Part shown: piece by piece, positions 25,884 to 35,281 of the stretch
Position numbering within the stretch: position 1 is the stretch's first letter
How the letters are laid out: the number at the start of each line of letters is the position of its first letter
Assembly: GCF_023715465.1 (NCBI RefSeq)
Contig: NZ_JAMBOE010000013.1
Span: 62,001-126,000 of the forward strand
Reading direction: 5' to 3'
Length of the DNA: 64,000 nucleotides
DNA from: Paenibacillus macerans
GTDB taxonomy: Bacteria; Bacillota; Bacilli; Paenibacillales; Paenibacillaceae
Notes under the pieces: generated by a model
The model's database searches: none
Told to the model about the DNA's origin: nothing
What the model saw: the letters and a program-made list of their open reading frames with translations, nothing else
Made by a program: the position numbers and the translations under genes

Positions 25884-28517
25884 TTAAGGATTGACCAGTG
25901 TAATAATTTGTATGAGATTCCCGTTCTTGTCATATTGGTAATCGAATATCCCTTTGCCGTTCGACTCGATATAGTCCAGTCTTCCAGCGGCATCATACTT
26001 GTAGTTATAGTTTTTAGACACGCCTTTAGTGACCGTATTGCTCGGACCGGAATAATTTCCGGCGGCATCCTTGGCCTTCACGGTAAACGCATAGCTGGTT
26101 TGCGGATCCAAGTTTGTGATTTCATAAGCGAGTTCTCTTGTCTCACCAATGAGCTGACCGTCAATATAGATTTCGTAGCTGACCCCGCCTTCATCATCGG
26201 TAGAAGCCCTCCAGGACAGTTTGATGCTGGTTGGCGTTACATTTGTGCCGACTAGGTTGGCAGGAGTAGACGGGCTGTTTTGATCATCTGGCACATCCGG
26301 CATCACTTGGATAGCATTCAATCGGTTCAGCAGAAGTTTTTGATCGGTATCCTTTAAATTACTAATGATGGTGCGGGCCGCATTGATATCCGACTGAAGC
26401 CTCGATGCCTCAGCTTTTTCAACTGCTTGGATGGCTTCGGCCAGTGTTTTCTGGTATAAATTCGCATCAATTACCGCTACTGCTTCAATGGATACATTCC
26501 CGACCCGATCTATCGTTCTTGCATAGACGATGACCGCATCCTGACGGTTAACGGTAAATGGAGCCGCATACGCTGTCCAGGTGCCCTGATCCCCGATTTT
26601 GTACTCCGTCCGGCTCACTCCGCTAAGTGTATCCGTTCCCGGCGTTACCGTGATATTGGCCCCTGATCCGCTCGGATTCAACATGCTTTCAATCACCGGT
26701 TCCGTCGGAGCTGTCGTATCTATTCTTGGTTCAGCCAAGACTTCTTCACTAAAGTTACCTGCTGCATCAACAACCCTCGCATACACCTTTATGCCTTCAT
26801 CTCCAACGGTGATGGGAGACTGGTAATCAGCCCATGCGCCGGTATCCCCGACTTTATACTGAGCCTTGTATGAGATGCTTCCAGTTGAGTTGTTTGGATT
26901 GTTGATTGTTGCGATAACATTTTGGCTCGTCCAGTCCACAGGACTTAAGGTGATAGCTGGCTTTACCGGCTTGGTCCGAATAATTTTAGCCACTGCGGTT
27001 GCTTCTTCGCTCACATTCCCTGCTTTGTCCATGGTACGGGCATAGATGGTCGTTACCCCTTCATTGGTCACTGAAAAGGGCGCCGTATAATCGGTCCATG
27101 CTCCTGAGCTATCAATCCGATACTGTGATTTCAGCACGCCACTCAGGGCATCCTGCCCGCTGGTTACGGTGACCGAAACATTTTTGGACGTATATCCGGT
27201 CTCACTCAATGTAATGGAAGGCTGCGCCGGGGGTGTGCAGTCAATATTTCCGTTGGATTGAGCAACCTCGCCCGCATTACCGGCATTATCTATCGTTCTG
27301 GCGTAAACGACGAGGTTCTCTTGGTTTACGGTTACCGGATCGGTGTAATCAGTCCATGCCCCACTATCTCCGAACTTGTATTGACTTCGGTTTACTCCGC
27401 TTCCTCCATTATCTGTTCCGTGTTGGAGTGTAAAAGTTTTACCGCTGCTGGTCCAGTTCCCATCCATGCTAATTGTTGGCAGGTTGGGCGCAAGTTTATC
27501 AATGTAGACCACACCTGTACTTTCTGGACCCACATTACCAGCATTGTCTATCGTTCGGCCATGGACGACACTCTGACCATTAGCGGATATGTTGAACGTC
27601 CCCGTATAGGTTTGCCATCCTATATTAGTTGCTCCTGTCACGGCGATTTCACTTCTCGATACGCCGGACTGGCTGTCCGCCCCGTGGCTGCTGATGCCTA
27701 CCATGACGTCCGTATTACTCCAATCCGATCGGCTAATGTATACGGCTGGTTCAGTTGGGCCCGTTTGGTCTATGTACGCACTGGAAGTGCTCACCCCGCT
27801 GACATTGCCCGCTGCATCTACCGCCCTGGCACTAATCGTGGTCTGTCCGGGGTTGGTAATCGTTATCGGGTTGTTATATACCGTCCATCCCGAATTATGA
27901 GCTCCTTGAAGGCTGTACTCATAACTGGCAACTCCAGTGTTGTCCGTACTCCCACCGATCGAAACAGAGACGTTGCCTTGGGTATATCCCGGTGGGTTAA
28001 CAGATATTGTAGGATTAGTAGGAGGGCTTGCATCTCTATAGTAAATAACCATTGTGATGGTATCTATAAGATTAGGTTCATAGGTGCTAAAGTGAGTTAG
28101 AATGTTTTCTGTGACAGAAAAGTCATTGTTATTGGAGAACAAATAGGAAGCAGAACCGCCCCTATTATCCCCATATACAATATTTTTTCTCCTCATAATA
28201 TTAGTGTCACCAGACTTTACTGCTCTAACATCAATAGTACCAATATCTGTTTTATTGTAGTGATATATAAGATATGTGGTATAAGTCCAAGAGAGATCTA
28301 TTCTGTAATTCTCCAGTTCACTTCTGGGGATATTTGTTGGATAATGCAAGTACACATTATCTTCGTAGTACATTAGTCTTTCAGTTTTGCTATAAATCGG
28401 TTTCCACTCACCTGCTGCCTCTGCTTTATTACTTGTAATATATAATGAAACTGATAATATCCAAAATACTGCGATGAGCATAAGGCAAACTTGTCTGTTT
28501 ATTCTTTTGCTAGTCAT
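25884..28517 (-). CDS. Secreted protein with Ig-like repeats, FnIII domain and YD repeat
   Basis: This 877-aa exported protein has a signal peptide (about residues 1-35, ending SNKAEAAG). An N-terminal domain with many Tyr precedes six or so ~85-residue Ig-like repeats of the form W-x-Y-x-x-P...VYARTIDxAGNxS (about 170-690). Then come a short helical spacer, a fibronectin type III domain (SIKLSWRASTDDEGGVSYEIY) and a single C-terminal YD pair (YKYDAAGRLDYI, YQYDKNGNLIQI). The start at 28517 has AAGGGGAG upstream. It lies 17 bp ahead of the Rhs toxin gene and is probably an adhesive or cell-wall partner of it. The terminal YD repeat may be a leftover of an ancestral fusion. Confidence 0.85.
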   Translation of the reverse strand: MTSKRINRQVCLMLIAVFWILSVSLYITSNKAEAAGEWKPIYSKTERLMYYEDNVYLHYPTNIPRSELENYRIDLSWTYTTYLIYHYNKTDIGTIDVRAVKSGDTNIMRRKNIVYGDNRGGSASYLFSNNNDFSVTENILTHFSTYEPNLIDTITMVIYYRDASPPTNPTISVNPPGYTQGNVSVSIGGSTDNTGVASYEYSLQGAHNSGWTVYNNPITITNPGQTTISARAVDAAGNVSGVSTSSAYIDQTGPTEPAVYISRSDWSNTDVMVGISSHGADSQSGVSRSEIAVTGATNIGWQTYTGTFNISANGQSVVHGRTIDNAGNVGPESTGVVYIDKLAPNLPTISMDGNWTSSGKTFTLQHGTDNGGSGVNRSQYKFGDSGAWTDYTDPVTVNQENLVVYARTIDNAGNAGEVAQSNGNIDCTPPAQPSITLSETGYTSKNVSVTVTSGQDALSGVLKSQYRIDSSGAWTDYTAPFSVTNEGVTTIYARTMDKAGNVSEEATAVAKIIRTKPVKPAITLSPVDWTSQNVIATINNPNNSTGSISYKAQYKVGDTGAWADYQSPITVGDEGIKVYARVVDAAGNFSEEVLAEPRIDTTAPTEPVIESMLNPSGSGANITVTPGTDTLSGVSRTEYKIGDQGTWTAYAAPFTVNRQDAVIVYARTIDRVGNVSIEAVAVIDANLYQKTLAEAIQAVEKAEASRLQSDINAARTIISNLKDTDQKLLLNRLNAIQVMPDVPDDQNSPSTPANLVGTNVTPTSIKLSWRASTDDEGGVSYEIYIDGQLIGETRELAYEITNLDPQTSYAFTVKAKDAAGNYSGPSNTVTKGVSKNYNYKYDAAGRLDYIESNGKGIFDYQYDKNGNLIQIITLVNP

Positions 28518-28779
28518 ACTGCTCCCCTTTCTAATCAAGACTCTATAAAGTTGTAATCTTGTTCCATCTCCTATATGCATGCCTCCAATGTAATATCCAA
28601 AAACCTGCTTCTTTAGATTCACTTATGATTCACTCCCGCCCTCCCATCCTCCTAATTTCACAAAATCTAAATAGTATTATCATTCCATTTTTGGCTTTTG
28701 CATATAGCGAAACATGTCGACACCTGGTTTGGATACATGAAGTTACTAATTTTGTCGTTTTTTGCAACATGAAAACAAC

Positions 28780-28823
28780 CAAAAATGGATAGAGCTCAGA
28801 CCTTGTCTGAAACCTCTATCCAT
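28780..28823 (-). terminator. Terminator of the ABC efflux operon
   Basis: ATGGATAGAG / CTCTATCCAT stem containing an inner CAGACAAGGTCTG hairpin, then TTTTTGGTTGTTTT on the minus strand. It lies 150 bp past the permease stop. The remaining 260 bp up to the Ig-like gene shows no gene; this is the right edge of the AT-rich island. Confidence 0.75.
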
Positions 28824-28975
28824 CAGTTATTTTGCGCTAAGCCGCCAACCTCCGCAGCTATTTGACCAAAAACCAAGGACCTGGTCCACGATCAGTTGGT
28901 CGCTTCTCGAGTCACTTTCTCCTGTTTTCGACTTTTGGCCTATTCAGAAATCAGCAGAAACGGATGAAGTCCGGA

Positions 28976-30187
28976 TCATTCGTACCGCAGCGCATCAATC
29001 GGCTTCAGCTGGGCCGCCTTCCTGGCAGGATACACCCCAAAAATAATGCCGACCGCCATGGACGACAGGAAGGAGTACAGCGTCGGCTCAAGCGTCAGTT
29101 CAATGGAAAGATTCGCCACTTTCTCAAGAAGCTTGGCCGTACCGAGTCCAAACAACACTCCTGCGGTCCCGCCCATGAGACTCAGAATTACCGCTTCGAT
29201 CAGAAATTGGCGCATGATGTCTCCACGCTTTGCCCCAATCGCTTTGCGGATGCCGATTTCCCGGGTCCGTTCCGTAACGGATACGAGCATAATATTCATG
29301 ATGCCGATTCCGCCGACGACAAGTGAAATGGCGGCGATGCCTGAGAGCAAGGTGGTCATGACACTGCTTACGCTCTCTGCCGTCTCCAGAATTTGCGACT
29401 GGTTCGTAATTTGGAAATCATCCTCTTCACTGGAACGCAGGCCGTGTGAGATCCGCAATGCCGATGTAATATCATTTTGCGCCTGGGTCATCGCTTCAGC
29501 CGAAACGGCGGATGCATAGATGGTTCGAATCGTAGTAATGCCCAATCTGGCCTGCGCCGTGGTCACGGGAACGATAATCCGGTCGTCGTTGTTGGTCATC
29601 CCCGAGCTTCCCTGAGACTTCAGCACGCCGATTACGGTAAACGGAACCTGATTAATTTCGACTCTTTCGCCGATCGGGTCCGGATTCGAGGGAAACAGGT
29701 TGGTCACCACCTCGCTGCCGATGACAGCAACATTTTCGTGATTGTTGTATTCATAGTTGTTAAAGAATCTTCCGGATTGCACGGAAGTGCTGCGCACTTC
29801 AAGGAAGGACATGCCGGTGCCCTCCACGCTTGTATTATAGTTCGCAGAACCGGCAACAACCTGGAAGTTGGAGGAAGCGCTCGGTATAGCGCCGGCCACG
29901 CTGTCCTCCGCTGCGATGGCACCCACGTCTTTCAGCTTCAGGGTATTTGAAGAACCAAAGCCCATATTGATCCCTCCCGAGCTGGATTGCCCCGGAGAAA
30001 TGATGAGCAGATTGCTGCCCAGTCCGCTGATCGAGGAGGTTACGCTCGAAGACGAGCCTTTGCCGATCGCAACCATGGCGATTACCGCAGCGACACCGAT
30101 GATGATGCCCAGCATCGTCAGAAAAGAGCGCAGCTTGTTGGATTGTATGCTGCGGATGGATACACGGATAATTTCCAGAAAGCTCAT
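28976..30187 (-). CDS. MacB/FtsX-type ABC transporter permease
   Basis: This 403-aa permease has one N-terminal helix, a large extracytoplasmic MacB-PCD domain (about residues 45-250), and three C-terminal helices of the FtsX domain. The N-terminal LRSFLTMLGIIIGVAAVIAMVAIG and C-terminal MLVSVTERTREIGIRKAIGAKRGDIMRQFL motifs are classical. The start overlaps the ATPase stop by four bases (ATGA). Known members move lipoproteins, peptides or antibiotics by mechanotransmission, with a fusion protein partner. The substrate here is unknown; antimicrobial peptide export is plausible. Confidence 0.93.
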   Translation of the reverse strand: MSFLEIIRVSIRSIQSNKLRSFLTMLGIIIGVAAVIAMVAIGKGSSSSVTSSISGLGSNLLIISPGQSSSGGINMGFGSSNTLKLKDVGAIAAEDSVAGAIPSASSNFQVVAGSANYNTSVEGTGMSFLEVRSTSVQSGRFFNNYEYNNHENVAVIGSEVVTNLFPSNPDPIGERVEINQVPFTVIGVLKSQGSSGMTNNDDRIIVPVTTAQARLGITTIRTIYASAVSAEAMTQAQNDITSALRISHGLRSSEEDDFQITNQSQILETAESVSSVMTTLLSGIAAISLVVGGIGIMNIMLVSVTERTREIGIRKAIGAKRGDIMRQFLIEAVILSLMGGTAGVLFGLGTAKLLEKVANLSIELTLEPTLYSFLSSMAVGIIFGVYPARKAAQLKPIDALRYE

Positions 30188-30906
30188 CGCACCCCCTCCT
30201 CCTGTCCGGCAATAACCCGGTTTTCCACCTGCACGTCCGATACCACTTGGCCATCGCGAAAGTGAATGTTGCGCTTGGCATAAGCCGCAATTTCCGGTTC
30301 ATGGGTTACGATGATAACCGTTTTGCCCGTATCGTTCATCCTTTGGAAAATCCCCATGATATCCGCAGTCGTCCTCGTATCCAGCGCTCCGGTCGGTTCG
30401 TCCGCCAGTACGATCACCGGATCATTGACGATGGCCCGGGCAATGGATACACGCTGCTGTTGGCCGCCGGACAGTTCATTAGGCTTGTTGTACAGCCTTT
30501 CGCCAAGACCGACGCTGTTCAAAGCCTCAATGGCCCGCCTCCGCCGTTCCCGAGCAGGGACGCCTCCATACATCATGGGAAGCTCCACATTGGAGAGCGC
30601 TGTTGTCCGCGGCAGCAGATTAAAGCTCTGGAATACGAAACCGATCTTCTGGTTGCGGATAATAGCGAGCTCATCGTCATGGGCGTCCAGAATGGAATAT
30701 CCGTCGAGAAAAAAGCGACCGGATGTCGGTTTATCCAAACAGCCGATCACATTCATCATCGTCGATTTTCCCGACCCTGAGGGACCCATAATGGTGACGA
30801 AATCCCCCTCCTCAATGGTCAGGTTTACTCCCTGCAGCGCATGAATTTCCTGATCCGCAATCGTATATATTTTTCTGATATCCTCGATTTGGATGACTGA
30901 TTTCAT
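30184..30906 (-). CDS. MacB/LolD-type ABC transporter ATPase
   Basis: This 240-aa ATP-binding subunit has Walker A GPSGSGKST, a Q-loop in GFVFQSFNLLPRTTALSNVELPM, signature LSGGQQQR, Walker B VIVLADEPTGALD and switch His in VIIVTHEPEIA. The NLLPRxTAxxNVELPM stretch is typical of the MacB/LolD/YknY branch. The ATG lies one base past the stop of the membrane-fusion gene and the gene overlaps the permease by four bases, so the three form a tightly coupled operon. The arrangement matches the B. subtilis YknXYZ system. Confidence 0.95.
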   Translation of the reverse strand: MKSVIQIEDIRKIYTIADQEIHALQGVNLTIEEGDFVTIMGPSGSGKSTMMNVIGCLDKPTSGRFFLDGYSILDAHDDELAIIRNQKIGFVFQSFNLLPRTTALSNVELPMMYGGVPARERRRRAIEALNSVGLGERLYNKPNELSGGQQQRVSIARAIVNDPVIVLADEPTGALDTRTTADIMGIFQRMNDTGKTVIIVTHEPEIAAYAKRNIHFRDGQVVSDVQVENRVIAGQEEGVR

Positions 30907-30907
30907 A

Positions 30908-32482
30908 TTATCGGCCTCCCGGTCTTCCGCCGCCTGGGAATCCGCCCCCGCCGCCGGAAAATCCGCCCCCGCCCATGATGCTGCGCTGCCCCTGACTATT
31001 GCTGGAGCTGGAGGAGATGTTGTTCTGCGCCGGAATGGTGATCGTATCGTTCTCGCTCAGGCCGGAAGTAATTTCAACCTTGTCAGCCGTATAATAACCA
31101 ACCTCTACAGGCGTAAACTGAATACCGCCGCTGCCTCTTTGAACTGCCTGACGGTCGGTGGAACCGCCGTTTTGATTTGTGGAATTGGCCCCTCCGCCAG
31201 TGACCAGCATGACCCCGTCCCGATCCCCGCGGGAGATCAGAGCCGCTCCAGGAATATAGAGCACATTTTCATGTGTACCCTGATGGATCGTTACATCCAT
31301 GGTCATGCCGGTTTTCAGCATACCGTCCTTGTTTGTAATCGACAAATTCACCTCATAGGTCGTTACCCCCGAATCTGTCGTTGCTTCCGGCGAAATGGAG
31401 GTTACTTTTCCCTCAAAGGTTTCATCCGGATACGTATCTGTGACGAAGGCTGCTGTCTGACCGACCTCAATGGAGCCGATATCACTTTCACTCACAGGCG
31501 CGCTGACATTGAGCATGGCGCTACTAGAGTTGTTCATCACGATGAACGGTGATTCGGGAGCCGTGCCGACATCGCCGTTGACCTGCAAAATAACCCCGTC
31601 CCACGGAGCCGTCAGCACCAGCTTTTCAAGGTCGCTTTTACTTTGGGCAAGCTTCGTCTCCGCTTGCTGAACGGACGATTTGGCCTGTACGAGCGACGTC
31701 TCCTTAGGCGGAGACATTAGCTCCTCCATTTGAGCCGCCGCAGAGTTATAAGATATCTGGGCCTCCTTGATCGATTGCTCATTCGATTTTACCGTATTGT
31801 TGTACTGCAGAAGCGCACTGTCATATTCGTCCTGCGCGTTATCTGCCGCATCCTGGGCTGTTTTAAGCTCGGAAGCCGAGACGGCGTCCGCATCATACAA
31901 ATACTGCTGATCTTCCAGCTCCTGCTGGGCCGACGCCAGCGCTTTCTTTGCTTTATCCAGGCTCATCTTGACGGATTGCACTTCCGTGGAATTTTTTGCC
32001 GCTTCAAGCGCCAGCTCCGCCTTGTCCACGCTGGCCTGCTGCTGGGCGATTTCCGCAGCCGTTGCGGTTTCCTGAGCTTCCGTCAGATTGGCCTTGGCGA
32101 CTTCAAGGTTCGCCTCGGCTTCACGCACCGCCTGCCTGGCATCGGTGCTGTCCAGCCGGGCAAGGACCTGTCCGGCTTTGACTACATCCCCGACTTTAAC
32201 ATTGACCTCCGTTAGCTTGGTATCATCCGAGGAAGTGAAATTCAAATTAATCTCCTTGGACGCCTCCACCGTACCGGTAACCTCCAAAGTTTTGCTTACA
32301 TCCCCGCGCTGCACCTGAACGGTCTGGTTCACAGGCGTCATAGCCGGCCGCTCATTCATTTTCAGATAGCCATATACTCCTGCCGCCGCAGCGACGACCA
32401 CCATTCCCGAAATGAATAGCGTTTTTTTTCTCCGTCTTCTTCTTAACCCGTTAAGCGGATCTGCTACAACCGCTTCTGCCAT
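30908..32482 (-). CDS. Membrane fusion (HlyD/YknX-type) protein of the ABC exporter
   Basis: This 524-aa protein has one N-terminal membrane helix (about residues 20-40) and an extracytoplasmic adaptor. A lipoyl-like half (VQRGDVSKTLEVTGTVEA...VGDVVKAGQVLARLDS) is followed by a long alanine-rich coiled coil (about 110-270), a second lipoyl half (APWDGVILQVNGDVG) and a beta-barrel. The C-terminal tail is Ser/Asn-rich, then almost pure glycine with Arg/Pro. It probably works with the adjacent ATPase and permease as in YknXYZ or MacAB. A TolC-like gene lies just upstream. Confidence 0.9.
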   Translation of the reverse strand: MAEAVVADPLNGLRRRRRKKTLFISGMVVVAAAAGVYGYLKMNERPAMTPVNQTVQVQRGDVSKTLEVTGTVEASKEINLNFTSSDDTKLTEVNVKVGDVVKAGQVLARLDSTDARQAVREAEANLEVAKANLTEAQETATAAEIAQQQASVDKAELALEAAKNSTEVQSVKMSLDKAKKALASAQQELEDQQYLYDADAVSASELKTAQDAADNAQDEYDSALLQYNNTVKSNEQSIKEAQISYNSAAAQMEELMSPPKETSLVQAKSSVQQAETKLAQSKSDLEKLVLTAPWDGVILQVNGDVGTAPESPFIVMNNSSSAMLNVSAPVSESDIGSIEVGQTAAFVTDTYPDETFEGKVTSISPEATTDSGVTTYEVNLSITNKDGMLKTGMTMDVTIHQGTHENVLYIPGAALISRGDRDGVMLVTGGGANSTNQNGGSTDRQAVQRGSGGIQFTPVEVGYYTADKVEITSGLSENDTITIPAQNNISSSSSNSQGQRSIMGGGGFSGGGGGFPGGGRPGGR

Positions 32483-32527
32483 CCGGCTTTCCCTCCATCC
32501 GTTTAAAAACAGCTTGTCCTTATTCCA

Positions 32528-33697
32528 TTACGATATCCAAGGCTGATCCAATACCCGCTGCGCCTCGTCAATCTGCAAGATCAGGTCTTCCAGCTTCCGC
32601 TGTGCCTGGTTTACACTCTGTTGTGCCTTCTTGACTTCAAGTTTGGTAATCAGACCACGCGCGTTTTTTTTCTCAGCGAGCTCCAGCGCATCCTGTGCTG
32701 TGGCCAAGGCGGTTTGCTGCTGCTCATATTGATCATGCAAATTTTGCTGATTGTAATAAGTGCTGCTGATCGATTGTTCCAGTTCTTCCTTACTGTGGGT
32801 CAGCTCCTGATTGGCTTCATCCACGCTCATCCGGGTCAGCTCGAAATCTCCGTCACTGTTCCAGGTAAAATACCTGATATCCAGCTCAGCCAACTCGACA
32901 TTCTGCTCTGCCTGTCTTATCGTCGGAGCTTGGCCCATCACCTGCTGGGTATATGCTTTAACATCCAGCTCTTTCGGCTCTGTATACTTGGGACGGTCAA
33001 CCAGGCTAAATACAGTGCCCGTATCGGCGCCAATTGCATTGTTCAGCGTCTTGCGCTCCTGTTCCAGCGCCGATTCCGCTGTGGTCAGCGCTTGCTCTGC
33101 CTCGACGCGGGCCTGGATGACGGACTTGTTATCGGAAACGGAAATTTTGCCTTTCTCCGCTTTGGCAGCCGCCGCCTTCTCCTCCAAACGGGCGATATCC
33201 AGCGCTTCCTCAGCTTCCTTTACGCTGCTCTCGGCCGACAGCACCTTGTAGTAAGTCTGCACCATGCTGTACGCGATCTGCTCTTTTACGGTTTCTATAT
33301 TTTGGGCTGCAGCAATATAGGATATATTCGACGAGGTATAGCTTTTCCAAGCCGAACGATCCTCGGCGCTTCCGGAATCCTCGGTCGGAATATAGTCCAG
33401 ATTGTCGGCCGCATTTTCCAGGGAAATGCCATTACGTTTATAAGTATTTAACGCTTGCTGCAGGTTGTAGCTGTTTTCAATCCCGAGTTGAATCGCCTTC
33501 TCAAGCGTCAAATCCGAATCCCCCTCAAAGGCCGCCACTGCCGCCGAGGCGTCTGAAGACGACGCGGAAACGGACGCCGAGGTGCCGGAAACAACAGCCT
33601 CATCCGTTCCGCCTGGAACAGCCGTCTCTGCATGGGCAGGTATGGCATATGCCGACAAAGTACATAACAGTACCGCTGCAACCGCCTGTTTTTTCAT
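32528..33697 (-). CDS. TolC-family (outer membrane efflux-like) protein in a monoderm
   Basis: This 389-aa protein has a Sec signal peptide (MKKQAVAAVLLCTLSAYAIPAHA). It carries the two-fold TolC/OEP pattern: LTLEKAIQLGIENSYNLQQAL, long coiled coils, then a repeat around MGQAPTIRQAEQNVELAELDI and KKNARGLITKLEVKKAQQSVNQAQRKLEDL. Paenibacillaceae have no outer membrane, so the usual channel role cannot apply; a wall-side extension of the adaptor is possible. The ATG at 33697 has AAAGGAG at nine bases; ATGs at 33703 and 33706 are too close. It is first gene of the efflux operon. Confidence 0.85.
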   Translation of the reverse strand: MKKQAVAAVLLCTLSAYAIPAHAETAVPGGTDEAVVSGTSASVSASSSDASAAVAAFEGDSDLTLEKAIQLGIENSYNLQQALNTYKRNGISLENAADNLDYIPTEDSGSAEDRSAWKSYTSSNISYIAAAQNIETVKEQIAYSMVQTYYKVLSAESSVKEAEEALDIARLEEKAAAAKAEKGKISVSDNKSVIQARVEAEQALTTAESALEQERKTLNNAIGADTGTVFSLVDRPKYTEPKELDVKAYTQQVMGQAPTIRQAEQNVELAELDIRYFTWNSDGDFELTRMSVDEANQELTHSKEELEQSISSTYYNQQNLHDQYEQQQTALATAQDALELAEKKNARGLITKLEVKKAQQSVNQAQRKLEDLILQIDEAQRVLDQPWIS

Positions 33698-33729
33698 AGT
33701 CATCATCTCCTTTTATAGAGGTTGGAACT

Positions 33730-33744
33730 CGCACTTATAGTGCG
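33730..33744. promoter_or_regulatory. Palindromic operator candidate before the TolC-like gene
   Basis: CGCACT-TAT-AGTGCG is a perfect 6-3-6 inverted repeat about 35 bp upstream of the start of the efflux operon. It is a candidate site for the adjacent response regulator or a dimeric repressor. A TTGACA hexamer lies further upstream at 33775-33780 on the minus strand. Confidence 0.45.
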
Positions 33745-33796
33745 TTGTCCCGTAGTCATTTTAGAAATGTAATGTGTCAAACAGATGTCCAAATTT

Positions 33797-33840
33797 ACAA
33801 AAAAAGGATGTCCCATGACCATTTGGTCCGGACATCCTTT
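33797..33840 (-). terminator. Terminator of the two-component operon
   Basis: AAAGGATGTCC / GGACATCCTTT stem followed on the minus strand by TTTTTTT, 25 bp beyond the histidine kinase stop. It separates the regulators from the efflux genes they adjoin. Confidence 0.85.
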
Positions 33841-33865
33841 AATTACTCTTCTGTTCTATCAGTGC

Positions 33866-35281
33866 CTACAGAAATACACGAAATACAGTCTTTCCACTGC
33901 CGCTTTGCTGCAGCACCAAATCGCCCCCGAGGGATCTGGCCATCATCCGGCTGAACGGAAGGCCAATCCCAAGCCCGCGCATGAGATGTTTCTTGTCTTC
34001 ACCACGGTAGAATCTTTCAAATATAAGCGCCTGTTCCGCCTGCGGAATACCGGCTCCCCAATCCGTGACGTCAATTTTCGCCTTCCCGTCTGCTTCGGAC
34101 AGGACCACCTCAATCCTCCCCGGTTTGCTTACGGCCGCCTGTTTGGCGTTTTGCAGCAAATTATACAGAATTTGCTGTACTCGCAAAGGATCCGTATCAA
34201 GCAGTATCTCCTTCGGAGGCACACGAAGCTGAACGTCAACCTCCCCTGCATCCTGCACCATCTGCCATTGATGGATTAACTCGCTTAGAAGTTCATTCAT
34301 TGAGGTCTTCTCTTTTTGAACCTTAACGTCGCCGGTTGCAAATGAGTTGAAATCAAGCAGATCCTCCACCATGCTTTGCAGCCTGTCCGTTTCTTTACGG
34401 CAGATGGCCAGAAATTCCTTGGCCTCGTCGCCTGTAACAATGTCCTCCTGCACAGCCTGGATTAATCCGCTGATGGAGGTGACAGGCGTTTTAAGTTCAT
34501 GGGTAACCCCTGCCAGCAGCTCTGTTCTCATATGCTCCAAGTGCTTTAAACGGTCCGCCATTTCTTCAAAAGAAGTCATCAGCTCGTAAAATTCGCGTTC
34601 TTTAACGTCCTTTTGCAGGTTCACGTCATAATTGCCCGCAACAATTTGTTCGGCCGCTTCCGCCATTACTCCGATCGGATGGGACAGCTTGCGGGTCAGC
34701 AGGTAAATGACCCCCCAACCCAGCAGCCCCAGACTGAGCAGCAGAATGACCAGCATCCGCAGCTGCCAGGGATCGCCGACCAAAATTTTTTCCGGCTGCA
34801 AGATGATCACCCAGCCCAGCGTGCTCTCGTTATACTGGATTTCTTTTTGCACAGCGTAAAATTTCATTCCGGGCCTCGGACCTGCGGCTATAATCTCCAC
34901 CCTGTTGCTGGTTCCGGTAATGCTCTCAACCTTTTCCAGCAAATCGCGAGGCAGCTCGGGGAAACTGCCGGAAAGGATCTGCTTATTCTTATCCAGGATA
35001 AGAAATCTCGGTGCTTCGTTAAACGGGATCATTCTTCTCCTGCGCTCCACATCCCGGAATAAATCCGGTCCAAGCTTCAGCTCTCCGCTATCGCTCACGA
35101 TCCTGTCCGCCGTCTCGGCTGCCAGCAGCTCCATAAATGCAACCTGTTTTTGCTTCTCGTAATAACGTAACGCGCCAAATGAAATAATGCCGATGGAAAG
35201 GAGGCCTATACATAAAGTAAGCAGATAACGGGTAGTCCAATAACGAAGCAGCGAAGTTCTCTTTTTATGATTCCTGAACAC
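33866..35281 (-). CDS. Sensor histidine kinase next to the efflux operon
   Basis: This 471-aa membrane kinase has helices at about residues 18-38 and 172-192 enclosing an extracytoplasmic sensor of ~130 residues. A HAMP segment follows (LTRKLSHPIGVMAEAAEQIVAGNYDVNL). The H-box is LLAGVTHELKTPVTSI, with catalytic boxes NLLQNAKQAA (N), DWGAGIP (G1) and RGLGIGLPFSRMM (G2). It overlaps the response regulator gene by 17 bp. Placed directly upstream of the ABC/HlyD/TolC-like operon on the same strand, it most likely controls that exporter in response to an envelope stress or peptide. The ligand is unknown. Confidence 0.92.
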   Translation of the reverse strand: MFRNHKKRTSLLRYWTTRYLLTLCIGLLSIGIISFGALRYYEKQKQVAFMELLAAETADRIVSDSGELKLGPDLFRDVERRRRMIPFNEAPRFLILDKNKQILSGSFPELPRDLLEKVESITGTSNRVEIIAAGPRPGMKFYAVQKEIQYNESTLGWVIILQPEKILVGDPWQLRMLVILLLSLGLLGWGVIYLLTRKLSHPIGVMAEAAEQIVAGNYDVNLQKDVKEREFYELMTSFEEMADRLKHLEHMRTELLAGVTHELKTPVTSISGLIQAVQEDIVTGDEAKEFLAICRKETDRLQSMVEDLLDFNSFATGDVKVQKEKTSMNELLSELIHQWQMVQDAGEVDVQLRVPPKEILLDTDPLRVQQILYNLLQNAKQAAVSKPGRIEVVLSEADGKAKIDVTDWGAGIPQAEQALIFERFYRGEDKKHLMRGLGIGLPFSRMMARSLGGDLVLQQSGSGKTVFRVFL

